A stretch of DNA of 64,000 bases from Saccharopolyspora sp. SCSIO 74807. GTDB taxonomy: Bacteria > Actinomycetota > Actinomycetes > Mycobacteriales > Pseudonocardiaceae. The translations under genes were made by a program, and so were the position numbers. This document shows, in pieces, positions 25,481 through 35,314 of this stretch. Under the pieces are notes generated by a model that was not told the DNA's origin, searched no databases, and saw only the letters and a program-made list of their open reading frames with translations. The stretch is taken from assembly GCF_037023755.1 (NCBI RefSeq), contig NZ_CP146100.1:5239501-5303500 (forward strand), read 5' to 3'. Each line of letters begins with the position of its first letter. Position 1 is the first letter of the stretch.

Positions 25481-26290
25481 TCACTGGCCGGTGAACACGG
25501 GTGCGCGCTTCTCCTTGAATGCCGTCAGCGCCTCGGGCATGTCGGCGCCGCGGGTCAGCAACGCCTGTCCGCGGTTCTCCAGCTCCAGCGCGGCGGCGTA
25601 CGAGGAGACCTCCATGTTCGCCTGCAGCGCGCGCTTGGACAGCTGCACGCCGCCCGGCGAGTTGGCCACGATCGACTCGGCGAGCTCCAGCGCATCGTCC
25701 AGCGCGCCGTCCTCGCTGAGGCGGTTGATCAGTCCGATCTCGGCGGCTTCGGCGGCGCGCACGAGTCGACCGGTGAAGCAGATGTCGCCGGCCGCGGCCG
25801 GACCGACCAGTCGGGTAAGCAACCAGGAGGTACCGAGATCTCCAGCGGACAGCCCGATACGGACGAAGGCCGCGTTGAACTTCGCAGTCGACGAGCCGAG
25901 CCGGATGTCCGCCGCGAGGGCGAGCGCAAGTCCACCGCCCGCGGCGGCGCCCTCAACTGCGGCGATCACCGGTACCCGCAGCGACCGGATGGCCAGCAGG
26001 GCGCGCGCGGCGCGTTCCTGCTGGTCGAGCATCTCCATCGCGCCGAGGCCAGGCAGCTCGTCCGCGTCGGCGAGGTCGTAGCCGACGCAGAAGTTCGCGC
26101 CGGTGCCGGTCACGATCACGACCCGGCAGTCGTCCTCGGCGTCGAGTCCCAGCGCGGCGTGCTCAAGCTCGGCGAACATGGTGTCGGTCATTGCGTTGGA
26201 CCGATCCGGCCGGTTGAGCGCGACCACGACGACGCCCGGGGATGGTTCGGTGAGTAGGAGGGTTTCGTAGTCGGTGTCCAAGCACTTCAT
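25481..26290 (-). CDS. Crotonase-family protein, altered active site (copy 2)
   Basis: A 269-residue paralogue of the adjacent downstream gene. It shares AGGGLALALAADIRL (Ala in place of the first Glu) and has Asp in SAGDLGTSWLL where the neighbour has Glu. The CoA-binding FCVGYDLAD loop is normal. The Glu/Asp difference suggests the two copies have different or complementary activities. It lies 32 bases upstream of its paralogue on the same strand; hydrolase or isomerase activity is more likely than classical hydration. Confidence 0.82.
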   Translation of the reverse strand: MKCLDTDYETLLLTEPSPGVVVVALNRPDRSNAMTDTMFAELEHAALGLDAEDDCRVVIVTGTGANFCVGYDLADADELPGLGAMEMLDQQERAARALLAIRSLRVPVIAAVEGAAAGGGLALALAADIRLGSSTAKFNAAFVRIGLSAGDLGTSWLLTRLVGPAAAGDICFTGRLVRAAEAAEIGLINRLSEDGALDDALELAESIVANSPGGVQLSKRALQANMEVSSYAAALELENRGQALLTRGADMPEALTAFKEKRAPVFTGQ

Positions 26291-26402
26291 CGGCTGCTCC
26301 CGGGATTTCGTCCACTGTCGCGGTAACGGTGTGCGAAAGCCGGGCGGAGGCCCCGTGTGCCCATCCCGGCAACGGCGAGGTCTTCAGGCTGCGAAGCCGC
26401 GG

Positions 26403-27188
26403 TCACCGCCGGGACCACACCGGCTCGCGCTTCTCGCGGAAGGCGCGTACGCCCTCGGTCAGATCTTCGGTGGTGAACGCGAGCGCGAGCTGCCCCTGCA
26501 GGTGGTCCAGGGCCGCGTCGAGGGATAGGTCCCGAGTGCTGTTGATGGCGTCCTTGCCGAGCTTCATCAGCAGCGGTGATTTCACCGCGATCCGACGCGC
26601 CCAGTCGCGGACCGCTCCGTCGAACTCCTCGTCCGGAACGACCTTGTTGACGATCCCCAGTTCACGGGCCTCCGCCGCGGTGATCTTGTCGCCGAGTATC
26701 ATCAGCTCGTTGGCCTTCATGCGGTCGACGTTGCGGTAGATCAGCGCGGAGATCATGAATGGGAAGGCGCCCACGTTGATCTCCGGGCAGCCGAACCGCG
26801 CCGACTCCTTGGTCACCACCAGATCGCATGCCAACGCCAGCCCGAAGGCCCCGGCCAGCACGTCGCCGCCGGCCGCGCAGAGCACCGGCTTGCCGAGTCC
26901 GCCGATGAGCTTGAACAGGCGCGGGAACCGGTAAAGCCCGGCGTACTTGGTCACCGCGGGACGGTCATCGGCGAACGCCTTGAGGTTGCCGCCGGCGGAG
27001 AAGACACGCTCGTGTGAGGAGGCCAGCACGACGACGCGGACGCCGTCGTCGGCCTTCGCCGCGTGCAATGCGTCCAAGAGCTCGTCGAGGAGTTCATCGC
27101 TGAGCGCGTTGCGCGTGTCCGGATCGTCGAGGGTCACTACGGCCACGCCGTGCTCATCGAGCTCGTACCGGACCAGTTCACCCGCCAT
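26403..27188 (-). CDS. Crotonase-family protein
   Basis: A 261-residue enoyl-CoA hydratase/isomerase-family protein. The oxyanion loop reads FSAGGNLKAF. The region that normally carries the first Glu reads LAGAFGLALACD, without Glu; the second region keeps Glu in GCPEINVGAFPFMI. It is therefore not a classical two-Glu hydratase. The ATG was chosen because GGAGGG lies nine bases upstream, and an upstream in-frame GTG would place the start in the operator. It is the first gene of the unit running down to the LLM gene, with FadR-type site E upstream. Confidence 0.8.
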   Translation of the reverse strand: MAGELVRYELDEHGVAVVTLDDPDTRNALSDELLDELLDALHAAKADDGVRVVVLASSHERVFSAGGNLKAFADDRPAVTKYAGLYRFPRLFKLIGGLGKPVLCAAGGDVLAGAFGLALACDLVVTKESARFGCPEINVGAFPFMISALIYRNVDRMKANELMILGDKITAAEARELGIVNKVVPDEEFDGAVRDWARRIAVKSPLLMKLGKDAINSTRDLSLDAALDHLQGQLALAFTTEDLTEGVRAFREKREPVWSRR

Positions 27189-27208
27189 GCAGAACCACCC
27201 TCCGTTCA

Positions 27209-27219
27209 CGGTCCGACCT
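27209..27219. promoter_or_regulatory. FadR-type operator (site E)
   Basis: CGGTCCGACCT holds the perfect palindrome GGTCCGACC. It lies 21 bases before the crotonase start codon, with TATGGT upstream of it on the minus strand as a -10 candidate; the operator would then overlap the transcription start. A further TTAGACCATA (27220-27229) resembles a half-site. Confidence 0.6.
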
Positions 27220-27314
27220 TTAGACCATACGACTCCGCGGATGGTCGCACAAGACCCCAATGCGCTCCACTGGCTTTGTAGCAGCGCTGACGAGGTTCGC
27301 TCCGCCGTCAGGCG

Positions 27315-28571
27315 TCACCGGGCCGTCGAGTCGCGGCGCGACTTGAAATCGAACATCTCGGCCGCGATGCGCCGCATCTGCAGCTCGTCCGTGCCCTCGG
27401 TCAACCGGTAGCGGCGGTGGTGGCGGTAGATGTGCTCGAAGGGCTTGTGCCGCGTGTAGCCGACACCGCCGTGCACCTGCATCGCGCGATCGGCCGCCGA
27501 GCATGCCAGCTGGTTGGCCCGGTAATTGACCATCGCGACCCGGCCGGAGGCCGAGGTTTTGCCGTGCCGGTCCATCAGCCACGCGGTCTTCTGGACGCTG
27601 TTGCGCACCAGCTCGGCCTCGGTCTGCAACTCCACCAGCTGCCACTGCACGCCCTGGTGTTCGTGCAGGGGTTTGCCGAACACGACGCGTTCCTGCGCGT
27701 AGCGGACACTCTCGTCGATGCAGAATTGGGCGGCGCCGAGCGACGAGGCGGCCTGCCGGAGGCGGTTTTCGTGGACGAATAGCTGCGCGCAATCCAGCCC
27801 CTTGCCGACCTCGCCCACCACCGCGGTCTCGGGCACGCGGACACCGCTGAGACGCACCTCGGCGTGATCGGTGGGCATGTTGAAAGTCCAGTGGTAGTAC
27901 GGGATGTCGAACCCGGCCGTATCGGTGGGAACTAAGAACGCGGTGATACCGTCGGCTTTGCCGTCCTGCCCGGAAGTACGGGCGAAGACGAGGTCCGCGG
28001 TGGCCACGTCGACCACGCTGTTGAACCGCTTGGCACCGTCGATCACCCAACTGTCGCCGTCCTTGCGGGCGGTGGTTTCCAGATGTGTGGCATCGCTACC
28101 GTGAGCGGGCTCGGTAAGCCCGAAAGCCAGCTCGATCTCCCCGTCCACCAACGGCCCGAGGTACTCCTGGCGTTGTTCGGCAGTGCCGAACTCGTGCAGC
28201 ACCAAGGCAAGCGGCAAGTTGGCGACCACCGATGCCTCGTGCGAGAGCTCGGCGTGCAGGCCGGGGCCGAGCCAGGCCAGATGCTCCCGGATCGCCGCCA
28301 TCGCGACGTTGCTGCCGTCGCGTCCGCCCAGCGCGGGCGGGAGCGGGAAGCGGTAGAAGCCCGCCGCGTCCGCGCGCCTGCGGGCCTCGGCCATCAGCTC
28401 GCGCCACTGCGCGGTCGGGATGCCGCCGCGCTCGACGTCGGTGCGCGAGAATTCCCTGCGGTGGTCGAAGAACTCCGGGTTGTGCAGTTCGAGCGGCTTG
28501 ATCTCGGCGGTGATGAATGCGTCGAGCTCGTCGATGAACCCCGCGATCTCAACAGGAACGGACCACTCCAT
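27315..28571 (-). CDS. Acyl-CoA dehydrogenase
   Basis: A 418-residue acyl-CoA dehydrogenase with a longer N-terminal region than its neighbours. It has FGLTEPAHGSDATH, IDGAKRFNSVVDVA, VFGKPLHEHQGVQW and a C-terminal YRLTEGTDELQMRRIAAEMF, which keeps the catalytic-type EGT. The EGT differs from the other dehydrogenases of the window and marks a distinct enzyme, possibly of the ACAD10/11 type. The ATG has GGAAGGAG eight bases upstream. The MaoC gene is divergent from it, and the phosphotransferase genes are close. Confidence 0.85.
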   Translation of the reverse strand: MEWSVPVEIAGFIDELDAFITAEIKPLELHNPEFFDHRREFSRTDVERGGIPTAQWRELMAEARRRADAAGFYRFPLPPALGGRDGSNVAMAAIREHLAWLGPGLHAELSHEASVVANLPLALVLHEFGTAEQRQEYLGPLVDGEIELAFGLTEPAHGSDATHLETTARKDGDSWVIDGAKRFNSVVDVATADLVFARTSGQDGKADGITAFLVPTDTAGFDIPYYHWTFNMPTDHAEVRLSGVRVPETAVVGEVGKGLDCAQLFVHENRLRQAASSLGAAQFCIDESVRYAQERVVFGKPLHEHQGVQWQLVELQTEAELVRNSVQKTAWLMDRHGKTSASGRVAMVNYRANQLACSAADRAMQVHGGVGYTRHKPFEHIYRHHRRYRLTEGTDELQMRRIAAEMFDFKSRRDSTAR

Positions 28572-28723
28572 CGGCTGCACTCCTTCCGTTGCCACCGCGG
28601 GCTTTCCACTGGTGGGCGGCGGCCGAGCGTATGGCGGGGTTCGGGGTTCGCAAGAGCGCAGCGACCAGGTGCGCTGTCGACTTCGACATCGTGGACTGCG
28701 CGTCCGGTCGAAGCGGGACACCG

Positions 28724-29197
28724 GTGCGTGCTCTGCTGCCGGCCGTGCTGGATCTGAACGGAATCGCAGAGCTACGTTCCCTCGTCGGACGGGAGCTGGG
28801 CACGAGCGGGTGGCACGAGATCGATCAGCAACGAATCACCGCGTTCGCGCGCGCCACCGACGACTTCGAGGCCATCCACATCGACCACGAGCACGCGGTG
28901 CGGGCGGGGCTCGGTTCGACCATCGCGCACGGTCTCTACGTGCTGTCCTTGGGGCCGAAGTTCCTCTACGAGATCTATTCCTTGCGGGAAGGTCCGTTCG
29001 GCCTGAACTACGGGTATGAACGGGTCCGTTTCGTCGCGCCCGTGCCGGTCGGTTCGCGGATCCGGATGCGCGCGACCCTGAGCCGCGCCGACGACATCTC
29101 GGGCGGGACGAAGTTCACCATCGAGGAGACCTTTGAGATAGCGGGGCAGGACAAGCCCGCGTGCGCGGCTACCGCGGTGATCGCCTACTTCCACTGA
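28724..29197 (+). CDS. MaoC-family enoyl-CoA hydratase
   Basis: A 157-residue hot-dog hydratase of the NodN/R-specific hydratase type. It shows LNGIAELRSLVGRELG, the catalytic FARATDDFEAIHIDHEHA (Asp/His), TIAHGLYVLSL and the FVAPVPVGS strand. It would hydrate trans-2-enoyl-CoA to the R-hydroxyacyl-CoA. The start is uncertain: GTG codons at 28724 and 28745 and an ATG at 28631 are in frame and none has a strong ribosome site. The 3' end overlaps the converging phosphotransferase gene by 13 bases. Confidence 0.78.
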   Translation: MRALLPAVLDLNGIAELRSLVGRELGTSGWHEIDQQRITAFARATDDFEAIHIDHEHAVRAGLGSTIAHGLYVLSLGPKFLYEIYSLREGPFGLNYGYERVRFVAPVPVGSRIRMRATLSRADDISGGTKFTIEETFEIAGQDKPACAATAVIAYFH

Positions 29198-30219
29198 TCG
29201 GCACGCGCCAGCACTGCGCGCCCGCGTTCGATCAGGTCCGGCAGGGTTCGCGCGGCGACTTCGAGAGACGGGTCGGGATGCGCAGCCTTCCGGTTGCGCT
29301 TGACCAGCGCGGCGATCGTCGAGGCCGTCTTGTAGTAGCTGTGCGCCAGGAACCAGTCCATAGCGGGCAGTTCGACGGCGCGAATCGCGCGGTACTCCGC
29401 CAGCAGTTGATGAACTCCGGGCATACCGGCTCCTGCCGCCGAGTTCGCCGGACCCCTGGATTCCGCGAACGCGTGTACCGGATCGGTGTGCATGAGCAGC
29501 CACGCCAAGTCGATCCGGGGATCGCCGATCGACCAAATCTCCCAGTCGATGACTGCCGTCAGTTCCGGCCCATCGAACAGCATGTTGGCCAGGCGGTAGT
29601 CCCCGTGCACCAGCGTCGGATGTGCGCAGCGATCCGGGATTTCGGCCACAAGCTTCTCGTGCAACTGCGCGTGCCCCGGGCAGATCTCGGGGTCCACGGT
29701 GCTGAGCAGGCGCGCCCAACGGTCCAGCTCTGCGGCGATGGGCACCACGGGCTCGTCAGCAACGCCGAGAGCAGCGAGTTCCAAGGATTGCAGGTCGGCC
29801 AACATGCGCGCAGCCGTTCGGGCCCGCGCATCGACGACAGCCCGGCACGGAGGGTCGTTCGCCACGTCCAGGCAGGGCTCGAAGGCGTCTCCGCGGACGT
29901 GGTGCATGGCGAAGAACGGCGGTGTGCCCGCATCTTCGAACAGAACCGGCGGGACGACCGCTCCGGCGGCGCTTAGGGACCGCAAGATCCGTGCCTGGCG
30001 CAGCACGTCGCGGTTCCGGACCGGTGCGAGCCCAGGCGGCGCGACCTTCAGCACGATCTGCTGCAGCGGCGCTCCCGGCAGGTCCAAGTCCGCGGCCAGG
30101 GTCAAGCTGGACACACCACCGTGCAGTCGGCGCAGCCCGCCCACCCTGGCGCAGGGCCAGTGCCGCTGAGCCGCCGCGTCGGCCCTGGCGAGCAGGTCCG
30201 TCTCATCGAGTTCAGCCAC
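29185..30219 (-). CDS. Phosphotransferase-family protein
   Basis: A 344-residue aminoglycoside phosphotransferase-fold protein with a catalytic VHGDYRLANML and Mg-binding IDWEIWSIGDP. It is diverged from the member at 23560. It overlaps the converging MaoC gene and is divergent from an SDR gene 124 bases away. The role in acyl-CoA handling is inferred from neighbours and from the known ACAD10/11 kinase domains. The GTG at 30219 begins VAELDETDLL; the upstream extension is Arg/Cys-rich and not gene-like. Confidence 0.78.
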   Translation of the reverse strand: MAELDETDLLARADAAAQRHWPCARVGGLRRLHGGVSSLTLAADLDLPGAPLQQIVLKVAPPGLAPVRNRDVLRQARILRSLSAAGAVVPPVLFEDAGTPPFFAMHHVRGDAFEPCLDVANDPPCRAVVDARARTAARMLADLQSLELAALGVADEPVVPIAAELDRWARLLSTVDPEICPGHAQLHEKLVAEIPDRCAHPTLVHGDYRLANMLFDGPELTAVIDWEIWSIGDPRIDLAWLLMHTDPVHAFAESRGPANSAAGAGMPGVHQLLAEYRAIRAVELPAMDWFLAHSYYKTASTIAALVKRNRKAAHPDPSLEVAARTLPDLIERGRAVLARADQWK

Positions 30220-30343
30220 ACGGCCACGATTCGCGCGGTAAGCCACGCGCACAAACGTTCCGCGGCACCGGCACTGGAGAGCTCCACACCGGCAACGCAC
30301 CAACTGCTTCGGCCGAGCGCTCCCACAGTGTTACAAGCGTGGC

Positions 30344-31132
30344 ATGAACGATCGAACCAACACGCCGAACGAGCTGCTGCACCGGTTCCGGCTCGACGGG
30401 AAGGTCGCGGTCGTGACCGGTGCATCATCCGGGCTGGGTGTTGCCTTCGCGCACGGCATGGCGCAGGCAGGTGCCAGCGTGGCGCTCGGGGCGCGACGCA
30501 CCGAGCACCTGGAGCGAACGCGCGCGGCTATCGAGGACACCGGTGCCGCGGCGATCGCGGCTCCCACCGACGTCACCGAACCCGACAGCTGCGACGCGCT
30601 CGTGGCCGCGGCGATCGAGCGGTTCGGCCGCGTGGACGTTCTGGTGAACAACGCCGGCTACGGCGGGGAGTACCACCCCGCACAACAGGATCCACCGCAG
30701 CACTTCCGGTCGGTCGTGGACATCAATCTCAACGGTGCATACTGGATGGCGCAGGCGTGCGGGCGAGTGATGCAGCCGGGCAGCTCGGTGGTCAACATCT
30801 CCAGCGTGATGGCGGTGACCACCGCGAAGATGCCCGCGGCGGGCTACAGCGCGGCCAAATCCGGAGTGCTCGGCCTGACTCGGGATCTCGCCGCCCAATG
30901 GGGCGAGCAGGGCATCCGCGTGAACGCGCTGTTGCCGGGCGTTTTCCCGTCCGAGGCCACCGCGCACTACAGCGAGAACTACCAGCGGAAGGTCATCGAC
31001 GCGCGGATACCGATCGGCAGGATCGGTGACCCAGCGGACGTGGCCGCCGCGGCCGTGTTCCTCGCCAGCGACGCCTCGTCCTACATCACCGGCGTGAGCC
31101 TGCCTGTCGACGGCGGTGTGCTGCTGCTCTAG
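30344..31132 (+). CDS. SDR-family oxidoreductase
   Basis: A 262-residue classical SDR with TGASSGLG, VNNAGYGG, the Y-S-A-A-K catalytic segment and the TGVSLPVDGG C-terminal motif. It could be a 3-hydroxyacyl-CoA dehydrogenase or keto-reductase of the locus. It ends 27 bases from the converging quinone-oxidoreductase gene, and lies divergent from the phosphotransferase gene. Confidence 0.83.
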   Translation: MNDRTNTPNELLHRFRLDGKVAVVTGASSGLGVAFAHGMAQAGASVALGARRTEHLERTRAAIEDTGAAAIAAPTDVTEPDSCDALVAAAIERFGRVDVLVNNAGYGGEYHPAQQDPPQHFRSVVDINLNGAYWMAQACGRVMQPGSSVVNISSVMAVTTAKMPAAGYSAAKSGVLGLTRDLAAQWGEQGIRVNALLPGVFPSEATAHYSENYQRKVIDARIPIGRIGDPADVAAAAVFLASDASSYITGVSLPVDGGVLLL

Positions 31133-31159
31133 CGAGCGCGTCGTGGGTGCAGCGGAACC

Positions 31160-32158
31160 TCAGGCACCCGAGTCGTCTCGGATGTCGACGATCACCTTGC
31201 CCACCGCTCTCCTCCGATCGATCAGCGAAAGCGCCTCTGCGGCCTGCTCCATCGGAAGCCGATGGCCGACCAAGGGACAGACCTGGCCTTGTGCGGCCAT
31301 GTTCTCGAGTTCGGCCGTCAGCGTCCGGAGCACGTCCGGGTAGCGGCGCGCGTACGGTTCCAACGCGACGCCGACCACGCTGAGGTCCCGCAGCAACAAC
31401 CGGTTGAGCTTGATCTCGGGAATCTCGCCAGCGGCGAACCCGACCACCGCCAACCTGCCGCCCACGTCCAACGAACGCAGCGAATCCGTGACGCGGTCTC
31501 CGCCGACCGGATCGACCACCACCTGCGCTCCTCGGCCGCCGGTGAGCTCCTTGGCCTGCTGCGCCCAAGGGCCACTGCTGAGCAGAACGTGTTTCGCCCC
31601 CGCCTCCCGCGCCGCTTGCGCCTTCACCTCGCTGGAGACCACTGCGACCGGCACACCGCCGCGCGCCCGGACCAGCTGCAACGTCGCCGTGCCGACTCCG
31701 CCCGAGGCGCCGTGGACCAGTACGACATCATGCGCCACGAATCCAGCGCGATACAGGGAAAACCACGCGGTCGCGTAGTTGAGGTACAGTGCCGCACCGG
31801 CGCCGAAGTCCACATGGGACGGCAGCTTGATGGTGTAGTCCGGCAGGGCGAGGGCGTATTCGGCCAACGCACCGAACACCGTCAGCCCGGCGACTCGGTC
31901 GCCCGGAACGAACGAGGATCCCGGCGGAGCCTCCCGAACCACTCCAGCGACCTCTCCGCCCGCGACGTACGGCACGGGCTGCGCATGCTGGTACATCCCG
32001 CGGGTTTGCAGCAGGTCCGGGAGCGAGACTCCGGCCGCGTGCACTTCGATGAGCAGCCGTTGCCCTTCGGTCCACGGATGCGCCCCTTCCGGTGCGGGAA
32101 TCTCGGTGATCGCGCCGGCTTCGGGTCCGGAAAGCTCGTTTATGACGAATGCGCGCAT
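31160..32158 (-). CDS. Quinone oxidoreductase / zeta-crystallin-like MDR
   Basis: A 332-residue zinc-free medium-chain reductase. It has the N-terminal GroES-like part (VHAAGVSLPDLLQTRG), the NADPH-binding VHGASGGVGTATLQL and a C-terminal KVIVDI end. Zeta-crystallin relatives reduce quinones or enoyl compounds. It is the last gene of a long minus-strand unit beginning with the BadH-like SDR at 38958. A role as an enoyl-CoA or quinone reductase is inferred. Confidence 0.82.
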   Translation of the reverse strand: MRAFVINELSGPEAGAITEIPAPEGAHPWTEGQRLLIEVHAAGVSLPDLLQTRGMYQHAQPVPYVAGGEVAGVVREAPPGSSFVPGDRVAGLTVFGALAEYALALPDYTIKLPSHVDFGAGAALYLNYATAWFSLYRAGFVAHDVVLVHGASGGVGTATLQLVRARGGVPVAVVSSEVKAQAAREAGAKHVLLSSGPWAQQAKELTGGRGAQVVVDPVGGDRVTDSLRSLDVGGRLAVVGFAAGEIPEIKLNRLLLRDLSVVGVALEPYARRYPDVLRTLTAELENMAAQGQVCPLVGHRLPMEQAAEALSLIDRRRAVGKVIVDIRDDSGA

Positions 32159-32217
32159 CAGGTCCGCTCCGTTCTGGCGATGTCAGGTCGAACGCGCCAC
32201 GGCACGTTCACGGCTGG

Positions 32218-33495
32218 TCATGCGGTCTCCGGACGGCACTCGGCCGCCGCCGGATCGATCACGGAGACGGCTGGATGGCCCTGCAGGCGGACGACCAGCA
32301 ACGCGGTCTGGACGCTTAGCTGATCACTGGCGTTGCCGAGCACGTTCAACCCGGTGAGATCGTGCATGCGCTCGAACCGCAGCCGGACCGTGTTCTCGTG
32401 GACTCCGAGCCGTGCCGCCGCCGCGCGCACGCTGCGCCCGGTGTCGAAGTACTTCTGCAAGGTCAGCAGGTGGTTCGTCCCGCGCGGATCGCCGGCCAGC
32501 AGGGGACCGAGCACGTCGTCAACGTAGCCGCGCACCGACTCCGCGTCGCTGTTGGCCAGGAACAGCCTCGCCGGCCCCAGATCATCGACGGCGAGCACGC
32601 GGCGTTGCGACGAGGCGGGCACGAACCGGTCGATGCAATGCGCGACCTCCCGCGCCTCCCGATAAGCCCGCCGCAGGCGCGACGGTTCGCTCACCGACGA
32701 GACGCCCGCGATCCGATTCCCGGGCAGTCGGGAGGTGACCGCGTTCAGGGCCGTCTTCACGTGCGCGACCGTCGACATCGGGTTGGTTTCGCGCGGCGCT
32801 TCGACCAGCAGCACGGTTCCTTCCGACCCCCGTACGGCCAGCACGTCCAGGCGGAGCTGATGTTCGAGGTCGACAGCCAGCTGCTCGTCGTCGACGTCCT
32901 CGCGATCGCGGTCGAGGACGTAGGCGAGCACGCGCCGCGCGCTGATGTCGACTCCGAGGTATTCCCCGCTGCTGCGCAGATCCTGTTGATCGCAGGTCCC
33001 ACGCAACAGTTGCCGGGCCAGCGACGCGCGCGCGTTCCAGGCGACGCTGGCGATTCGCCGTTGCACCAGGAACTCGCGCCCCAGATGCTCCGCCATGCGC
33101 ATCGCGAGGAACGCGTCGATCGCGCGCAACGGGGTCGGATGCTCCAGCACGACCAGCCATCCGACCACCGCGTCGTCGACGAAGATCTCGCCGAGGAGTT
33201 GACGTCGGTACAGTTGCGCCACCGGGTCAGCGGGAACGACAACCGGTTTCCGTGCCTCGGCCGCGGCGGGAACTGCCGCGCGGCTCCGCGCGACCGGTGG
33301 GACCGAAGCCCGCTTGAATCCTTCCGGTCCGGCGCGGGCGATCAGGCGATCGTGCAAGTCGAACAGCGCGGTGACCTTGCCGGTCAACTCGGCGCCCGCG
33401 CGCACGATCGCCGACAGCCCTCCCCTGCCGCCGACGAGCCTGCTCAACCGCAGCTCGGCGGAATGCTGTTCGAGGAGTTCTTCGTAGGACAGCAC
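32218..33495 (-). CDS. PucR-family transcriptional regulator
   Basis: A 425-residue regulator with a C-terminal PucR/CdaR helix-turn-helix (YFDTGRSVRAAAARLGVHEN, RLRFERMHDLTGL) and an N-terminal sensor-like region. PucR proteins control degradation of purines, organic acids or aromatics. The GTG at 33495 was chosen since the frame upstream overlaps the thiolase end; it begins VLSYEELLEQHSAEL and lies 24 bases after the thiolase stop. It is embedded in the catabolic operon, unusual for a regulator, and would give feedback control. Confidence 0.8.
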   Translation of the reverse strand: MLSYEELLEQHSAELRLSRLVGGRGGLSAIVRAGAELTGKVTALFDLHDRLIARAGPEGFKRASVPPVARSRAAVPAAAEARKPVVVPADPVAQLYRRQLLGEIFVDDAVVGWLVVLEHPTPLRAIDAFLAMRMAEHLGREFLVQRRIASVAWNARASLARQLLRGTCDQQDLRSSGEYLGVDISARRVLAYVLDRDREDVDDEQLAVDLEHQLRLDVLAVRGSEGTVLLVEAPRETNPMSTVAHVKTALNAVTSRLPGNRIAGVSSVSEPSRLRRAYREAREVAHCIDRFVPASSQRRVLAVDDLGPARLFLANSDAESVRGYVDDVLGPLLAGDPRGTNHLLTLQKYFDTGRSVRAAAARLGVHENTVRLRFERMHDLTGLNVLGNASDQLSVQTALLVVRLQGHPAVSVIDPAAAECRPETA

Positions 33496-33518
33496 GATGC
33501 ACGCCCGCCGCAGCGACG

Positions 33519-34688
33519 TCAGCCCCGAGCCCGCACGAGCAAGGCATCGCCCTGACCGCCGCCACCGCACAAGGCTGCCGCACCGATTCCGCCACCGCGC
33601 CGCCGCAGCTCGTGCGCGATCGACAGGACCAGCCGAGCGCCGCTCATGCCGACCGGATGGCCCAGCGCGATGGCACCGCCGTTGACGTTGACCCGCGGCG
33701 GATCGAGCTCCAACTCGCGGGTCGAGGCGAGCGGAACCCCGGCGAATGCCTCGTTGATCTCCACCAAGTCGAGCTCGTCAACAGCTGTGGAACCGTCCCT
33801 CCGCAGCGCGTCACGGATCGCGCCGGCGGGTTGCAGCAGCAGTGATGGGTCCGGGCCGGCGACCGTCCCGTAGGCGCCGAGTTCGGCGAGCCAGTCGACC
33901 CCGAGCTCCGATGCCCGTCGCTTGCTCATCACCACCACTGCGCACGCGCCGTCCGAGAGCGGCGACGACGAGCCGGCCGTGATCGTGCCCTCGGCCGAGA
34001 ACGCCGGCCGCAACCTGGCGAGCTTGTCCGCGGTGGTGCCCGGCCGGATTCCCTCGTCGTACTCCACGGTCCCCTTCCGCGCGGGGACCGGGACGATCTC
34101 CTCGGCCAGGTGGCCGCTCTCCGTCGCGCGCGCGGCGCGGGAGTGCGATTCGGCGGCGAAGGTGTCCTGATCGGTGCGGGAGATCTCCAGTCCCGCCTGG
34201 TAGCGCTCGGTCGCCGCGCCCATCGGGACTGAGTCGAAGGCGCAGGTCAGCGCATCGTTCTCGAGCGAGTCCGGAATATCGCGGGTGCCGAACTTGCACC
34301 CTTCGCGCAGCCGGAGCAGGTGCGGGGCGTTGGACATCGACTCCATCCCGCCGGCCACCACAACTTCGCACTGGCCGACCGCGATGAGCTGGGCCGCCTG
34401 CGCCACCGTCGCCAGTCCGGACAGGCAGAGCTTGTTGACGGTCGTGGCGGGAGCCGACATCGGCACCCCGGCCTCGACGGCCGCGATGCGCGCCGGGTTG
34501 GCGCCGTTGCCCGCCTGCACGACGTTGCCGAGCACCACGGAGTCCACTTCGGACGGTTCTACGCGTGCGCGGGTTAGCGCTTCCCGAACCGCGACGGCAC
34601 CGAGTTCGGGGGCCGCTAGCTCAGCCAGCCCGCCGAGGAATCGCCCGATGGGCGTCCGCGCCCCAGCCACCAGCACCGCATCCTGCAT
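33519..34688 (-). CDS. Acetyl-CoA C-acyltransferase (thiolase)
   Basis: A 389-residue thiolase. The nucleophilic Cys is in NKLCLSGL, the His in [17 protein letters not shown] and the second Cys in [12 protein letters not shown]. It cleaves 3-ketoacyl-CoA to acetyl-CoA plus shortened acyl-CoA, the last step of each beta-oxidation round. The ATG has GGGAG six bases upstream. In the same operon as the BadH-, MenB- and hydratase-like genes. Confidence 0.92.
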   Translation of the reverse strand: MQDAVLVAGARTPIGRFLGGLAELAAPELGAVAVREALTRARVEPSEVDSVVLGNVVQAGNGANPARIAAVEAGVPMSAPATTVNKLCLSGLATVAQAAQLIAVGQCEVVVAGGMESMSNAPHLLRLREGCKFGTRDIPDSLENDALTCAFDSVPMGAATERYQAGLEISRTDQDTFAAESHSRAARATESGHLAEEIVPVPARKGTVEYDEGIRPGTTADKLARLRPAFSAEGTITAGSSSPLSDGACAVVVMSKRRASELGVDWLAELGAYGTVAGPDPSLLLQPAGAIRDALRRDGSTAVDELDLVEINEAFAGVPLASTRELELDPPRVNVNGGAIALGHPVGMSGARLVLSIAHELRRRGGGIGAAALCGGGGQGDALLVRARG

Positions 34689-34772
34689 TTCTCGCTCCCT
34701 CTCCGATGATTTGCGCAGCACCCGAGTCGAGCCTCCGGTCGAGAACGACGAGTGGATCCACCTCGCGTACCG

Positions 34773-35270
34773 CTACCGACGCACGCCCATGACCCCGCAT
34801 ACCGGCGCTTTCCACGGCAGTGCCTCGCGTTCGGCGATGAACCGGTCGAATCCGTCCGCGATCTCCGCAGGCATCGGCACAGTCCGGCGGGTGTCGAGGT
34901 CGACGTGCACCAGCATCAATTCGAGGGTGTTGGACAACCGCCGGTGGGTCTGGTCCAGCAGGTAGGCCATCATGTGCACGACTTTCTCGTTGCGGTCGAG
35001 CACGACCGGGTGCACCGAGAGCTTCTCGCCCAGGTGGAGTTCGCTGTAGTAGCGGATGTGGTGTTCGGAGGTGAACACACCCATGCGCCGCTTGGCCCGG
35101 TAGTCGTCGTCGATCCCGACCCGCTCGCAGACCACCGTCGTGCCGTCCGCGTTCAGCTCCAGGTAATGACGCACGTTCATGTGCCCGTTGATGTCGATGA
35201 AGTCGGGCTGCACGACGGCTTCCACGAGCGTCGGCAGCTCCATCACCTGGTCGAACGTCGGCGTTTCCAT
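34773..35270 (-). CDS. Acyl-CoA thioesterase, hot-dog fold
   Basis: A 165-residue 4-hydroxybenzoyl-CoA thioesterase-type protein with the DINGHMNVRHYLEL signature (N-H-M-N) and the TSEHHIRYYSELHLGE strand pair. It releases CoA from surplus acyl-CoA. The ATG has GAGG about nine bases upstream. In the same operon as the thiolase, between it and the LLM gene. Confidence 0.83.
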   Translation of the reverse strand: METPTFDQVMELPTLVEAVVQPDFIDINGHMNVRHYLELNADGTTVVCERVGIDDDYRAKRRMGVFTSEHHIRYYSELHLGEKLSVHPVVLDRNEKVVHMMAYLLDQTHRRLSNTLELMLVHVDLDTRRTVPMPAEIADGFDRFIAEREALPWKAPVCGVMGVRR

Positions 35271-35314
35271 GGCCGTCGCCTCTTTCCCGATGCGCGCTCG
35301 TGGTCCGCTCCGGC

